Shown: one piece after another, positions 10,076 to 22,388 of the stretch
How positions within the stretch are numbered: the stretch's first letter is position 1
Layout: each line of letters opens with the position of its first letter
DNA from: Margaritispora aquatica
Taxonomy: Eukaryota; Ascomycota; Leotiomycetes; Helotiales; Discinellaceae
NCBI GenBank assembly: GCA_007644065.1
Contig: VJWN01000010.1
Coordinates: forward strand, 1,178,001-1,242,000
DNA length: 64,000 nt
Direction of reading: 5' to 3'
Program-made: the position numbers and the translations under genes
The notes under the pieces: model-generated
Databases searched by the model: none
What the model saw: only the letters and a program-made list of their open reading frames with translations
What the model was told of the DNA's origin: nothing

Positions 10076-11992
10076 TCACTTCGCTTTCTTCTTCCACTCA
10101 CTCGCGCGCTTAGCACCCCTATTCTTGGGCTTCCCACCTCCCTTCTTCCCACCCTTTCCACCCAACTTCAAGTCTTTCGGCCTTCCATTCTTCGAGCTCG
10201 CTCTGAAACCCTCGAATACAAACGCCTCAGGTGGCTTAGCAATGCCTTCTATCTTACTACTTCCAATATCGCCCTTCACGCCCTCGCCTCGTCTCCCAAC
10301 AACAGTATCATTGGCACCGCTGCCTTGCTTCTTGTTGAACTGTGCTGCTCCTGCCCGGCCCAGAAGCTTGGAAGCACGACCTTTAAGGGACGAGAATTCG
10401 GCTGTGACTTTGGGGTTGTAGATTGCATTTTTGGGTGTTCCCTTTGGAGCTCGTCGGTCATCTCTTGAAGCGGCAACGGCATTGTTGGTTTTCCGGACTG
10501 CCTTAGCACGAACGACACGAAGGACTCGGGGGAGCATGGGTGGGTATTTCTTCTCGTTAAACAGAAGGGCGGCTTCTACTGCGTTTGGGTCCTGGTATTT
10601 GTTAGTGTATACTCGTAACGCGCTGCCAGAGAGTACTTACCACGAACTGCACGTATGCAAATCCTTTGCCAACTCGCGTCTTCTCGTCTCTGACGACACG
10701 GACGCTTTCGACGACGCCTGCCTTTCCGAATTGTCTCCAAAGTCCTTCCTCAATATCAGAGGGGATCTTTGATCGCTTCCGCTCAGTCTCTCCTCCTTGG
10801 TCTAGCAAGCTCTCATCATCTACAAACCCAAGGTTTCCTACAAAGACACATCGCCTATGATCGGTTTTGGCGGGATGGGCAACGCCATCGACTTTCAAGT
10901 GACGTTTTAGGACGATGCTTCCGTTTAACCTTTTGACTGCTTCTCGAGCCGCGTATGCTGTAGAGTAGACTACATATGCGTTTGTGCTCTTCGTGGTAGC
11001 TGCCATCAGATCCTTCTTCACGAATGCGGCCTTCTTTGGTAGAGAAGTCCCTGCGTAAGCTGTCGATCGAAATCTCAGGCTCTCGACTTTGTGAGGGGGT
11101 TTTCCCTCCGGAGGGGTAGGAAGTGATTCCAAGAATGAGCCCATATGAGCGAGGAGTGCCTTCTTTGCTGTTTTGGAAGAGATGGCGAGTGTAGAGACAT
11201 TAGCTAGAAAGACGGTACGAGATGCCTTTTCCAGTTCAACAGCATCCTTGCTCGGCGCCAAAGATTCGTGGACAGGAACATCTGTTGGAAATGCGGATGT
11301 GGCTGCCGTCTTTTCACCCTCAGATTCTTCCTCGCTCTCTTCATCCGAAGCTACATCATCCATATCAACGTCTTCCTCTGCACTCGCTTCACCATTGGCT
11401 TCTCCATTCTCGGCCAATACTCGTTGACGTTTGAGCCTCCTCTCAGCCTGACGTTCCTCTTCGTCTTTCTCTTCTTCTCGAGCAAGCTTTTGCATGTAGT
11501 TTCCCTCCAGATCTTCCTCTTGGGCTTTCCTCTTCCGCTTCCTATCAGGCTTTTGAGAGACTGCCTCGATAATGCGGTCTAAAGCAGGCTCTTCTACATC
11601 GGAACCAGATGCTACTTCGTCTTCGTCTTGGGAAAGCTCGCCAAGATCTGCATCACTGAGGTCTCCATCCACACTGCTTAATTCTTCGTCATCACCGACA
11701 GATTCTACCTCGTCTTCTTCTTCAACTTCCTCCTCGGATTCTTCGACATTTCGTTTTCTGGATGGTGGAGGGGCTTCATCATATCGAGACTTTGGCGGTG
11801 GCTTAACAGGTCCAGCCTAGAAACTATTAGAGTCTCTTTCTCAATATATCATTCCATTTGACTTACACTGGTAGAGAAGAGCAGGGCTAGAGAAGGGTCT
11901 ACAGCTTTTTCGTCCGCAAGAATTGATCTCTTAGGCTTTGAAATTGCTTTAGACTCAGTGCCGCCGCTGTCGTCGCGAGTGCGTTTTCCCAT
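10076..11992 (-). CDS. NOP12: Nucleolar RNA-binding protein Nop12
   Basis: Join complement(11867-11992, 10641-11816, 10076-10591), 605 aa. The start [11 protein letters not shown] at 11992 is preferred to an upstream in-frame start that reads through the leader. The order is a Lys-rich N-terminus, long acidic and basic nuclear stretches, a degenerate first RRM (TVFLANVS ... [11 protein letters not shown]), a second RRM ([11 protein letters not shown] ... [11 protein letters not shown], spanning the second intron) and a basic Gly/Lys-rich tail. This matches Nop12, required for pre-25S rRNA processing and 60S biogenesis. Introns are GTAAGT...CTAG and GTAAGT...CCAG. It is divergent from the DEP1-like gene with about 475 bp between starts. 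Confidence 0.85.
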
Positions 11993-12468
11993 TGTTGATT
12001 GACTGTGTGGTGAAGATCTGTGAAAAATATTGAGCAACACTGGATATGTTTCTTGGTCAAATATATTTTTTGCTCCCCTCGGTCTTGCAGAGTTCAGCTG
12101 CCGATCAGCCAATCATGTGAATCCGGGGGAAATGCGGGAAGTCCACCACAAGCACAAGGAACCAGCCCAGGACCAGCACAAGAAGCGATCGAAGGCTATT
12201 GATTCCATCACTCACAGTTTCTCTTCACTCTGACAGCAATCGCACAACCTCCCATCCACTATTACACCGATCGATGTTATTATTCGGCCACCTGCGGTCT
12301 CGACAACATTTTTTTCGAACGCTCGAAAATTCGAGCTCGTCTTCGACGTCCTCCTGAACAAAGCCTTTCGATACCAACGAGGAGAACGAGGTACTCCAGA
12401 GCCCCCATGAGGGTTGCGTGATCTACTCAACATATAAACAAGACTGTCTAGGACTACTCGACTGTGTT

Positions 12469-14715
12469 ATGAGTGTAGTAATGGATTTAGCAGCTGATGC
12501 TCTTCTGCAAGCCGCCCGTGAAGCTTCCTTGGACGACCTCAGCGATGTGGAGGTAGACCCTGATGGATCGAGCAGCTTGAGTGAGATTGAAGACAAGGAC
12601 GCCGAAGAGCCAGATGACATGGATGGCTCAGACGATGAATTGAGTAATGTGTCCGACGAGGAGAACGATTCAGAAGCAGAGACTGAGCGTCTCGAAGACT
12701 CTCCTCACAAGTTTCGACCGCAACAGGATGTAGTCCTCAGTTCCAGAAACAATACTCAAACGTACGAACATAGCCCCAGTAAGCTTCACAAGGAGATCAT
12801 AGCGGACGATCAAGAAGACGAGGAAGAGGATGATCTGCTCTCCGACGAAGATATTTCGGTGGAGGACTCCCCCAAAAGCTCTGCGCACGAAGACCCTACA
12901 CCTGGCATTGCAACTACAGCGACTTCATTGGAAGAGTCAGCGCGGGAGGACAATAAAACACTCTTGGTAGTAGAAACAGATACAAGGAAGCGCAAGAGGT
13001 CGATAATGGCTGGATCTGGGCTAGATGAGGATACCGAGGAGCCTTTGAAAAAGCGCACAGGCTCAATTATGGCGCCAACCGATGAATATGCTGTTGAAGA
13101 TGATCCAGATGAAGATGCTCTGCCAGAGACATCCCACCAACTCTCGGGTGAAGAAGGCCGCGGGGTTGCGCAGGACGAGGATGCGCCTGAAGAAGCCGAA
13201 GAACTCACTACCGCGGAAGATCAATCAAGAATTAATATTAGCATACCAATCTCACCGAGGAAGCGTGGCCGAAAGAAGAAGAAGGCGCATGAGAATGGGG
13301 CTGGCAACGGAGAAGAAGATGAAGCTCAAGACCCCGCACTGAATGGGAACGGTGAGGCCAGGAATGGTGATGATCTCGAGGTAGAGAATGAGGGCGATGA
13401 TGAAGCCGAGCTGATATCTAAAGATGAGGAAGAACGTGCGTATTGTTATAAATACTTCATGGCCTCTGCTGACAAAACATCATAGTGGAGAAAAAGAGGA
13501 TTGCGCTGGAGCAACTGAGTTCGATAGAAAGCCAATTCACGGCATTTAGAGAAAGGTTAGACATGAGATTTTGCGAAACTGACATTACTAACTCAATTCA
13601 GACTTTACGAAGAACGTTTGGAAGAGCTTAATCGACAGGAGGCGATGCTTCGACAGCCCAACCCAACGCACCCTGAGTATTTGGCTATGATGCAATGTAT
13701 TGATGCTCGAAGGGATGAAAAATTTCGAATTGCAGACATAATGAAGGAGTTTCAGATGCAGTCGCTCGCAAATTTTGCTGTGGGTAGACGCAGCCAAATC
13801 TTAGTGCAATATCAACAAGAAGTCCGAGAAATTCGCGAGAAGAAACTCGAACAGCTTGGCAAACAATGGTACGAAATCCAACACGATCGCAGGAGCTACG
13901 CGGGCAGTGTGCCGGACTATACCCTGAAGTATGCAACGAAGAAATCGGAGCAAATATCGAATCAAGTCGCATACAGCAAAGAGGTCTCAATATTGTCTGG
14001 TATTGCCAAGTATGTAGGATTTCCTGCTGCTCCGCATATGGCACCAACGACAGCAGAGGAACTTGAGGAAGATCTAGAAAAGATGGGTGTAAGTTCACAC
14101 TCTCATAACGGTTCTTAGCTCCATTACTGATGTCATGTTTAGCGAACAAGACCAGTCCTTCATCATGCACCGCCATCATCAATGCACGAACTTGCTGCTC
14201 TTCGCGCAGCAAGCTCAATATCACGCTTCAAGCCCGCCGAGGAGCAGTTTATAGAGCAAACTCCTTGGGCGAATCCTCAGCATCCATCACATGCACATCT
14301 CCTGCAGCGACAGAACCCTGTCCAGCAAGCTCCTCGCACGACTAGTCCTTTCTCGCAGGTACCTGCTAGACGACATTCACCCCATGGTATTTCTATGTCC
14401 GGGACTTTTACGAATACCTCTGCTTTCCACACTTCTAATGGAGTGTCATCGTCTGCTGGGGGTCGAATCTCACCACATAATCCATTTGTTAACACGAATC
14501 ACTCCCATACCATTGCTCCTTCACCACTAGGAAGTCGGCAAACATCTTTGTCTCCTCAGCAAAATAGGCATCCACCAATACCAGAACACTCGATTGTTCA
14601 GGATATGCCTAAAAGCAACGGAATCCAGCACTCGCCTTTGAAGGCTGAATCCACTCGTGATTTTGCCCACGAAGCTCGGAGAGAACCAGCGACGGCAATG
14701 ACTAGTCGATTTTAA
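12469..14715 (+). CDS. DEP1: Dep1/Sds3-like subunit of the Rpd3L-type histone deacetylase complex
   Basis: Join 12469-13435, 13486-13555, 13602-14088, 14143-14715 (698 aa; a second in-frame ATG at 12481 is equally possible). The first ~310 residues are acidic Ser/Glu/Asp-rich with a basic KRGRKKKK cluster. The Sds3-like domain starts across the first intron (KKRIALEQL) and runs through a helical region (FTAFRERLYEERL ... EKFRIADIM ... EIREKKLEQL). The C-terminal ~190 residues are Pro/Ser/His-rich. In yeast Dep1 and Sds3 hold together the Rpd3L deacetylase complex. Introns are 46-54 nt; the second has an ACTAAC branch point. Domain identity is confident; Dep1 rather than Sds3 is inference from the long acidic N-terminus. 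Confidence 0.75.
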
Positions 14716-15051
14716 AGCGTTTATAAGACATTATCAATATATGGGATTGGAGTCTCTACAAGGTCGAAATGGCATGACAGGAGTTTGGAGCATAGGAGCA
14801 ACGATATCATGGCTGTAGACGCCCAATAGGATCTCTGCTTTTGGCGTTGGGTTTAATCGAGTTGTAGATATAATGTAGAAATACAAATGACCATTTTAAC
14901 GATCATGCAAATGTTTGGTTCCTTACTAAGTATATCAATGTCATCATTGCGCCTCAATCCTAAGCATTGTAGACACAAATCGTCTTCAAGGCCCGGTCAC
15001 TAATGTTACAAACAGCATGTCCCTTCAACTCCAAACAAAAATACCGTTTTC
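14716..15051. other. Convergent 3' region of DEP1-like and COA3 genes
   Basis: Two converging 3' UTRs. AT-rich runs with AATAAA-like words are visible but no unique polyadenylation signal could be assigned. Confidence 0.55.
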
Positions 15052-15417
15052 CTACTTTGAAGCTAGGGAAGCTGCCATTGTACTTGCTCCTGCTTGTGGT
15101 GATTGTGCTGGAGCATCTGGGACTATAACATCATCGAATTCGTCCTGGGACACAGCTCTGATTGTGAATGTGTCTGTAATCGATGTTAGAAACAGGGAGG
15201 TCTCCTTCCACGTTATTGTAGACTTACAAACTCCCATGCAGAAGCCGAACAAGCCCAGTCCGGTCAGTGTATTTCGGATGAGGTATGGTCTTCGAGCACG
15301 AATGAGCGCGGCTGATTGCTTGTAGTGCGCATCATAATACGAGGATTTTGGTACTCTGCAGATACATATTAGAGGTTTTCGGATAATTCGAGTACAATTT
15401 CTGACTTACAGTCCCAT
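15052..15417 (-). CDS. COA3: Cytochrome c oxidase assembly factor 3
   Basis: Join complement(15410-15417, 15228-15355, 15052-15173), 85 aa. The first coding exon is only 8 nt (ATGGGACT). Introns are GTAAGT...GCAG and GTAAGT...ACAG, and all phases agree. Splicing gives MGLVPKSSYYDAHYKQ, the family motif RARRPYLIRN, one transmembrane segment (TGLGLFGFCMGVYTFTI) and an acidic intermembrane-space tail (QDEFDDV). Length and layout match Coa3/CCDC56, an inner mitochondrial membrane protein that regulates Cox1 translation and assembly together with Cox14. It is divergent from PTA1 with 336 bp between starts. Confidence 0.85.
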
Positions 15418-15753
15418 TGTGAATGTTCTGTTTGCGATTTCCACGAAAATAAAGCAATCGACAAACGGCGCCACTTCTGGTAAGGCACGGCGATTCAGTC
15501 ACATGATTCGGATCCGAACTTTGGAGCTTCCCAAGTTGACTTCATCGCCAAATTCACGCGCCAGAAAGTAGGTCCTGTAGGTACCTGCTAGACAACAACC
15601 TTTGTTCCTCGCAATCACATAGAATATGAACAAATTGCGTCTACCTGCGCATGCCCTGAATCCGCCGCCTCAATACCACCCATAACTTTCAGTACTTTTC
15701 AATCCTGTTCTTCAAGCACAGCATAACACTTGACGCGGCTCTGATTCAGCAAG

Positions 15754-18331
15754 ATGGATCCCCTGATGGAGGAGCAATTAAGTCAATTAAACAATGCTCG
15801 AAAACTTGTCTTTGGAGACTCCAGTTACTATCCAGCAATATTAGGAGGCATACTACCCATCGTCGCACCTCCAGGTACACGGGTTGAGCTACGGAGATGG
15901 GTTGCAGACTTCCTTGCAGAGACGTTTGCGAGCCCGTCGATACCAGCACAGCAGAAGGAGACATTGAGTCTGCAGGTACTTGAGACAATGAGGTCTATGA
16001 TAGAAAATCCCCAGGAAGATGCGGCTGTGGTGAAGAGTATTGTACAGACTGCCGCGAGCATATATCCCCTCGTATTCAGATGGATGTAAGTCTTTCCCCT
16101 AATGCCTATGCCATGCTTGACAATCTGATGCCCTGCCCATTCGTGCGCCGTTGGTTTCTGGTGAATTTGCAAGATCCATATCCTCTACGCAAGCTCTGAC
16201 ATGCCATTCTCCATTAGTATTAACAACTCCTATGACACAACGAGCTGGGAGCGTATGGTCGCTATCAAATCAAGAATTCTACGGATATGGGACTCTGCCG
16301 CGCCCGGTATACGAATATGTTGTATCAAGTTTGCCCAGAGAGTAGTCTTGGTACAGACAAAAGGCCCAGATGCTGATCCAAGGGTACGATAGCTCAAAAT
16401 CCTCTGTAAAAAAAACTGGACTGATTTGTATCGATGTAGCGAGGAAACCCTCTTGAAGTTTCCCTGTCCATGGTACCTCAGAACCATCCTCTTATACCAC
16501 CGAAGAACCTGGAGGCCGAGGCGTCAGGACTCCTGGATAGGATACTCTCGGTATTACAAGAGAATAGCAGGCAAGTCTAGAATTTTACATTCGCTTTCAC
16601 TACTAACCATCATCCCCAGTGATGCTGTTCTTGTTGATGCTACTCTTAATTCTCTCTCACTTTTGATTCGATCTCGACCTCAAATCGCAAATAAAATCTT
16701 GAACGTTATCCTGCTGTTCAATCCTATGAAGTTGGCCAACTCTCCAATGACACCCAGATTGCGAGTTATGATCAAGTCTATGGAAAAGACAACGAGATTA
16801 TTGCTTCAGCATATCCACAGAAAGTAATTTAACCCTCTCTTGGACGTTCATCGGTGTGCTAATCTATCTAGGGATCCTCGTCAACCTTTGGCCCCCAAAA
16901 TCGAGGAGTATATTGTACGGAATCATCGAATAAAGCAGAGCATTTTTGACGAATCAAGTCGAAAGCGTGGACCCCCTGAGCCAACTGATGCTCTGGATGC
17001 CGCTAAGCGACAAAAGTTAGCCGCACAGGTTCCTGCTGCGCCTGTAGTGCCAAAGTTTCATGTTCCACCTCTAAAGCCAGGTCGACATACCATTGCAGAT
17101 CTCTACACCATAACTCCTGATGAAGGCCTGAAGGCCTTTGATGTTGCACAATTATCTGAAGACTTGGTGGTCAGGATTGGTATTACTATTCTCCAACGAC
17201 TTGATGCTAGCACCTTGAATCAGGCAGTTGAGGTAAGTTGCTAGAACTTTTTCATAGAGTGATACTAATATTAGTCTAAGGGGGTAAGGGAAAGATACAA
17301 AGCATTAGTTGCTGCCACTGCTGAGCCAGAGAAGATCGACCCCGAAACTGCTCCATTAGGTGTAGAAGAGGAGGATGACGACTACGAACCCGATTTCCCA
17401 GCAGCAGAAGATACCGAGCAAATCTTGAACAAACTAGATAGTGCTCCGACCGAAGAGGTGAAGCCAGTCATCGCCCCAGTAGCCTTGGCACACTTTACTC
17501 TCCCGCCTCCGCCACCATTAAATCCAGAAGAAGCTGCTCGCATAGGGAAAGAAACGGTAGAAAAGGTTCTTGATGTCTTACCAACCCTAGGAGAGAAGGG
17601 CAAGAAATCAAAGGCTGGCATTAACAGACTTGCGGCTAGTGCATATGATCGCGATGCTTGGATCACAATCGTCACACGTCTTGCCAGTCGTGCTTCAGCA
17701 GGATTAGAGCAGACACCAGATGGTGTTAAAATCGAGTATAGTGAGATTGCTTCTGTCTCCGTAGGTAATACTATCAGGGAGTCATTGTATTTGTATATTC
17801 TCGAGGACTTCCGAAAACGCATCGACATTGCCTTGGCATGGCTATGCGAAGAATGGTATAATGACAAGATTCAATCGTCGGCTGGAAATGATGCTGTTCT
17901 ACACTACGAGAAGTGGGTATTGAAGGTCATGGACGGCATGGTACCATTCTTGGATGGTCAGGATAGATCGATTGTCATCAAATTCCTTGGTGAGATTCCA
18001 GGGCTCAACATGGAGGTTCTGGATAGAATCAAGGACCTCTGTCGAAATCCTGCTACGGCAACTATGGCGCTACAGAGTCTTTTGTTCTTGGTAGCATATC
18101 GACCACCTGTGAGAGATTTAGTTCTCAACGCTGTGGAGGATATCTGGATGACTTGTAAGCATTCCCTTTTCATGAGTTTAAAGCATTGCTAACGAATATT
18201 TAGACGAGGACACTAGACCAATGGCATCAAAGCTTTTTAATAAGTGGAGACCAGGACTTGGTGAACGACTAAAGGCAGCTGAGGAAGAAAAGGAAGAGAA
18301 GTCGTATGATGTGACTGCAGTGGCGGTTTGA
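15754..18331 (+). CDS. PTA1: Pta1/symplekin, pre-mRNA cleavage and polyadenylation factor subunit
   Basis: Join 15754-16085, 16218-16383, 16440-16570, 16620-16823, 16872-17232, 17275-18154, 18204-18331 (733 aa). The third intron begins GC rather than GT (GCAAGT...CCAG, with a CTACTAACC branch point), and only that junction keeps the frame. The sixth exon could instead start at 17281, losing two codons. The N-terminal HEAT-like region (RKLVFGD, AIKSRILRIWDSA, RICCIKFAQRVV) and the long helical C-terminal half match Pta1/symplekin. This scaffold of the CPF complex links endonuclease and phosphatase modules and binds Ssu72 through its N-terminal part. No catalytic motif is expected. Confidence 0.85.
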
Positions 18332-19613
18332 ATGCTCTTCTTCACGGCTTCTCGGTGTGTATTACAACATGAACATTGGATCTACATAAGCATTGGGTGG
18401 CATGGCGTTCGGATATGCTGGTTAGCATCATTGGCATGGGATGAAAAGTCGAGGCTGTAAAGAGCTATGTACTATAGAACATAAACTTGGAGGGAACGAG
18501 TATGAGATGCTTTTCTCGTTTGAGGATTTTGTGCAAGAAGCCATGCCTCGGAAGCAATTTATGATTTGGGCTTATGCTCTTTAAAAGACGAATCTCTCTT
18601 CTTGATACTGTGTGCGAGACTTCTCCATGACTCCTGAACCGAGTCATACCACAAAGGTAGATATAACAAGTACTCAGATGCCGATAGGCCAGTGTAATAG
18701 CTAAGGAAGTAAATATCTACAGCCCACAAGCAAGTACCTAAGGTATTCTTTCATGTCCTCTGATGGATCGGCCCGAGATTTATCCGGGTAACTCTTTCCA
18801 GACCTCTTTGAACGCATAAGGGTTATTTCAACCTCCTTTCACATAAAGACTGAATGTCCTTATTTGTTTCATCATGTTCTGTATTTAGTGCTTCAGCATG
18901 AATCTGTACTTCCATGCTTTATGATCCAGGATCAACATATTATGCAGGGGACGCTGAGCCGGATCTGCCGACCCTGGATCGTTGTCCAATCAACCACTGC
19001 CATCAACCAAAGTGTTTCTCATGGAAGACATAGATCGTCAATGCGGCTCATTACTTTTGCTGATTCACCCACCGCCTTCTATCTAATGCGAAAAGGAGAG
19101 ACAGAAATATCGCTTTCAACATTCTTCGGTGTTTGCCAGCTATTGTTTGTAGCAATACTCTACACGAACTTTCCAGCATCCACGAACCACCTGGGACGGA
19201 TACATCACAGAGCGCTTGGGATATATTTACGGACAAGGCTGCGGAAGCGGCTGCATGAATTCTGGAGTTTGGCAGAGTTACGGATTTCGTACGGGAGACA
19301 TGAGTGATGGGAGAGGAAATACGTTGGATACCAAATTTATTACAAGAAAAGAATCAAGTCAGGCATACTCATTTTTAACCACGGTACTGGTGAGTTTGAA
19401 ATCCCTTCACTTACTATCCTGTGGCTCGAATCGTGAATGAGGCATTAGGACTTCAATTATGCGGCTGTGCGGTCTGATGATAGCTGCACTGCGGCTTGAT
19501 CGATGGTCTACTGCGGCTTGATTTCTTCGATATATTCGAGCTTAAGAAGCTCAAGATGGGTTACATCTTTCAGCCATCTTCAGCCCCTCACAGGCTATCG
19601 CCAGAACTTCACA
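18332..19613. other. Long intergenic stretch, no supported gene
   Basis: Contains the PTA1 3' UTR and the leader and promoter of the coiled-coil gene. A 147-codon frame at 18864-19307 and a 74-codon frame at 19216-19440 are open, but no motif or splice pattern supports them. Confidence 0.5.
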
Positions 19614-20921
19614 ATGGCAAAGCTAATTAATTTTAGGGATAAGAGCAAGTCTCCGAGTCCTACAAAGAGCTACATTACCACGCAAAGAGTAGCGTCGATC
19701 CCCATCCTCTCTCTGCGACCATTTCCTCCACCAGTCACTATGAGCGGCTCAAATGCTTTCTTGTCTGGGTCACCTGAGCCGTCGAGGAAGATGAGGACTA
19801 CAAATGGCGCCAATGGTACTATCAGATCGGTGCCGTCTGATTCTCTTCAGCTTGATATTCGATCCTCAGGGGAGTCAAGCAGATCTTCTACAAAACCTGA
19901 CTCTCCAATGCCACCATCGATAAGTATTCCGGTGATGAATGGCAAGCCCCCTCTGGCATGGCAGAATTCAAAGCAACTTGGGATTGGAGGTGGAACCATG
20001 ATTCGAAAGATATCCGCTGAATTTGGTTCTTCAAAACTCTATACTGGCAATCCGCATGTGGTGGAGAATGGATCTTCGAACAATAATACTGAAACTTCTT
20101 CTCAGGAGTTAAACCAAGCAGAAAACCGTTGTTCATGTGGGCATGGTACTTCTCGCACACCTGGAGGCGGCAAATCTACGAGTGCTTTCATTGAGAAAGT
20201 CGTGAACGAGCGTGATTTCTTCAAGAGAGAGCTGGACGCAGAGAAACTGAAGACTCGGGAAGCAAATGACGCCCTCGACTTTGCAAGGGCGAAGATGGAC
20301 CAAATTATCTCAGACCACGATGCAGAACTACACGAAGCAAACGTGAACAAGACTCTTCTGAAAAGAAAGGAGAGACAGTTGGAAGATATGAAGGGCAAGA
20401 TCGAAGTCGAAAAACAGCGGGCTTCAGCTGCTGTGGAGCAGGAGAATGTATGGAAGCGCGATATGGATATCATGAGAGAGGAATGCCACAGGAGGGTTGA
20501 TGACGCACAAGAAAAAGCCATGAGGATCGAGGTACAAAATAATCTCATGGAGCAGCACTGGAGCGAGAAAAAGAAAGAGGTCATTGAAGATGAGAAAGCG
20601 ATGTTGATGACACACAAAGCATTCGTGGAGGAGGTGCGGAAGGATTCCGACAAAGTGAAGCAGCTCGAAGCAATATGCGATCAATACCGTGCAGAGAACG
20701 AGCGACTTTCGAAGATCAACGCCGAGCAAAAGTTACAGCACGAAGAATACAAAGCCACAAATGAAGAGTTTCTGCAGAGCATCAAGCGTTCTGGGGCCGA
20801 TTTCAATGCCAAAGCCGATGGTTATTTGGAGGAGGCAAGTGAGCTTCGAGACAAGCTTGCCTGGTCATTACAAGTTTCAAAGGAATTCAAGGATTTGCCT
20901 TCTTCTGTCGACCGGCTATGA
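19614..20921 (+). CDS. Conserved-looking coiled-coil protein, function unknown
   Basis: Single exon of 435 aa from the ATG at 19614 (MAKLINFRDKSKSPSP); an in-frame near-cognate start upstream at 19503 looks like leader. The N-terminal ~180 residues are Ser/Pro/Asn-rich and disordered, and contain a CSCGHG motif near residue 180. From about residue 195 to the end there is a long continuous coiled coil (FFKRELDAEKLKTREAN, LKRKERQLEDMKGKIEVE, CDQYRAENERLSKIN). The architecture resembles She3-type or other cytoskeletal or transport adaptors, but I could not assign a family from sequence alone. The ATG at 19740 is an alternative start. Confidence 0.7.
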   Translation: MAKLINFRDKSKSPSPTKSYITTQRVASIPILSLRPFPPPVTMSGSNAFLSGSPEPSRKMRTTNGANGTIRSVPSDSLQLDIRSSGESSRSSTKPDSPMPPSISIPVMNGKPPLAWQNSKQLGIGGGTMIRKISAEFGSSKLYTGNPHVVENGSSNNNTETSSQELNQAENRCSCGHGTSRTPGGGKSTSAFIEKVVNERDFFKRELDAEKLKTREANDALDFARAKMDQIISDHDAELHEANVNKTLLKRKERQLEDMKGKIEVEKQRASAAVEQENVWKRDMDIMREECHRRVDDAQEKAMRIEVQNNLMEQHWSEKKKEVIEDEKAMLMTHKAFVEEVRKDSDKVKQLEAICDQYRAENERLSKINAEQKLQHEEYKATNEEFLQSIKRSGADFNAKADGYLEEASELRDKLAWSLQVSKEFKDLPSSVDRL

Positions 20922-22388
20922 TGAAATATCCTGGCTCAATTCTTTCCCTCTCCGGTACTTTTTGCGGCATTTTCTTCATCGCTTAGGCAGGATAGAACGC
21001 AAGACAATTACTCTTTGCGTTCTGGTCATAAAAGTATGCTCTTTAATCGATGATCGCAACGATGGATACCTTGTTTGATTACACAGAGTATGGATGGCGC
21101 ACGCTTTTCTTTATTTCTACCTACTCTCGTGATGGTCTCGAGATGAGGTGAGGTGTTACTGGCGTTGGAACGGCTTTCTTTGTAGGATCAGACAGGAAAT
21201 AAGAGACCCTACATCTCTAGTTGCCAAATTGATAGGGATCACGCGGCGTTTCAGCAAAGGACGGATGGATAGGTACCTACACAGGACTGGAGTATTGGCG
21301 TTCTTACAAATTCATTGAGGGGTTTGGTTATGGGAGGGGAGGGGGAAGAGATCGATGATGCAGATGTAGATTACCACACTGAAATTACAAAATACCACAT
21401 CCCTTTTCTTTTGATTCCTGATTTGTGAATGCTGTATTCCTGCAATAAGCATGTTGATTTCTGTTTCGTGTTGGCTATGTACATGGAAGCAGCAGTTTGC
21501 TAGATGCTGAGTTCTTTGTCATTATCATTCTACGATTTTTCTTTCTTTTTTCCTATGCAAAGCACAGCTGCCTCATCTCATACTGAATGACCTTTGAAGC
21601 GTTCCTTTGCAGATCTTGATAGAGTCTGTGCATTAGTTTCGAACTCAACCCACTAGTGTATGTTTGAGAATAGACCATCCCGGAAGCTACTGCAGCGTAT
21701 GCTTTCTAATTCTAACGTCCATTGATATTTATTCTACAATATCTTACACAAGCCTTGGAAGGAGAAAACTGGACTGGCGCCTTCCTCCTTTCTGGGTTGC
21801 TGAGACAGATCAATGAGCAGAAAAGGCACAGGAGCGAATATGATTCTTCTTCTTCTTCTTCAAGCAGCTCATTAATAATGTAGGACTTATGTCGTATCCC
21901 GCATTTTCTAGCTTGTTAAATGGTTTAATTTTATCATTGGCATCAACCACTTGAGACGGAAGTCAGGTGGCAGGCGCTTTGAGTTGGATACGACTTCCCT
22001 CGCCTAAACCCCCAAATGGGGCAAGTTTTTGTTTACTCCCAGTTCTCTTTCAACCATCACATTTCTTTCCCAAATCAACTTCGTCAGATTTTTCAATTGT
22101 TCGATCTTTAACCTTATGAAGCCTTGCTAGGAAGAATCATCTATTTTGAATTGCCCTTGCCGCTACTCGTCTGCCTTCTTCTGCGTTCGTGTCTGCGTCT
22201 GCATTGAGCCAGGTTCCAGAAATTTCTGGTTCGTCTTCGATCTCTTCTTCCAAAGTCAATCCAGGGAAGGATGCCACAAGGCAGCTACTCTACAATGTCA
22301 TCTTACTGCACTTGTAGCTGTGGAGATTCATTTGTGAATATCTTTGCTGATGATTCACCAGTCCGACACGCTATAGGCACAACTCAAT
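20922..22388. other. Long intergenic stretch with a TTC repeat
   Basis: 3' UTR of the coiled-coil gene, then about 1 kb of AT-rich promoter or leader for the next gene. A short (TTC)n tract lies near 21845. Pyrimidine-rich sequence before 22389 looks like a 5' leader. No gene supported. Confidence 0.5.

Noticed and set aside
12810..13208. 132-codon Ser-rich reverse frame
   Set aside because: Antisense of the acidic GAN-codon tract of the DEP1-like gene.
18864..19307. 147-codon + frame
   Set aside because: No motif, no good start context, composition like non-coding DNA; mentioned only in the intergenic entry.
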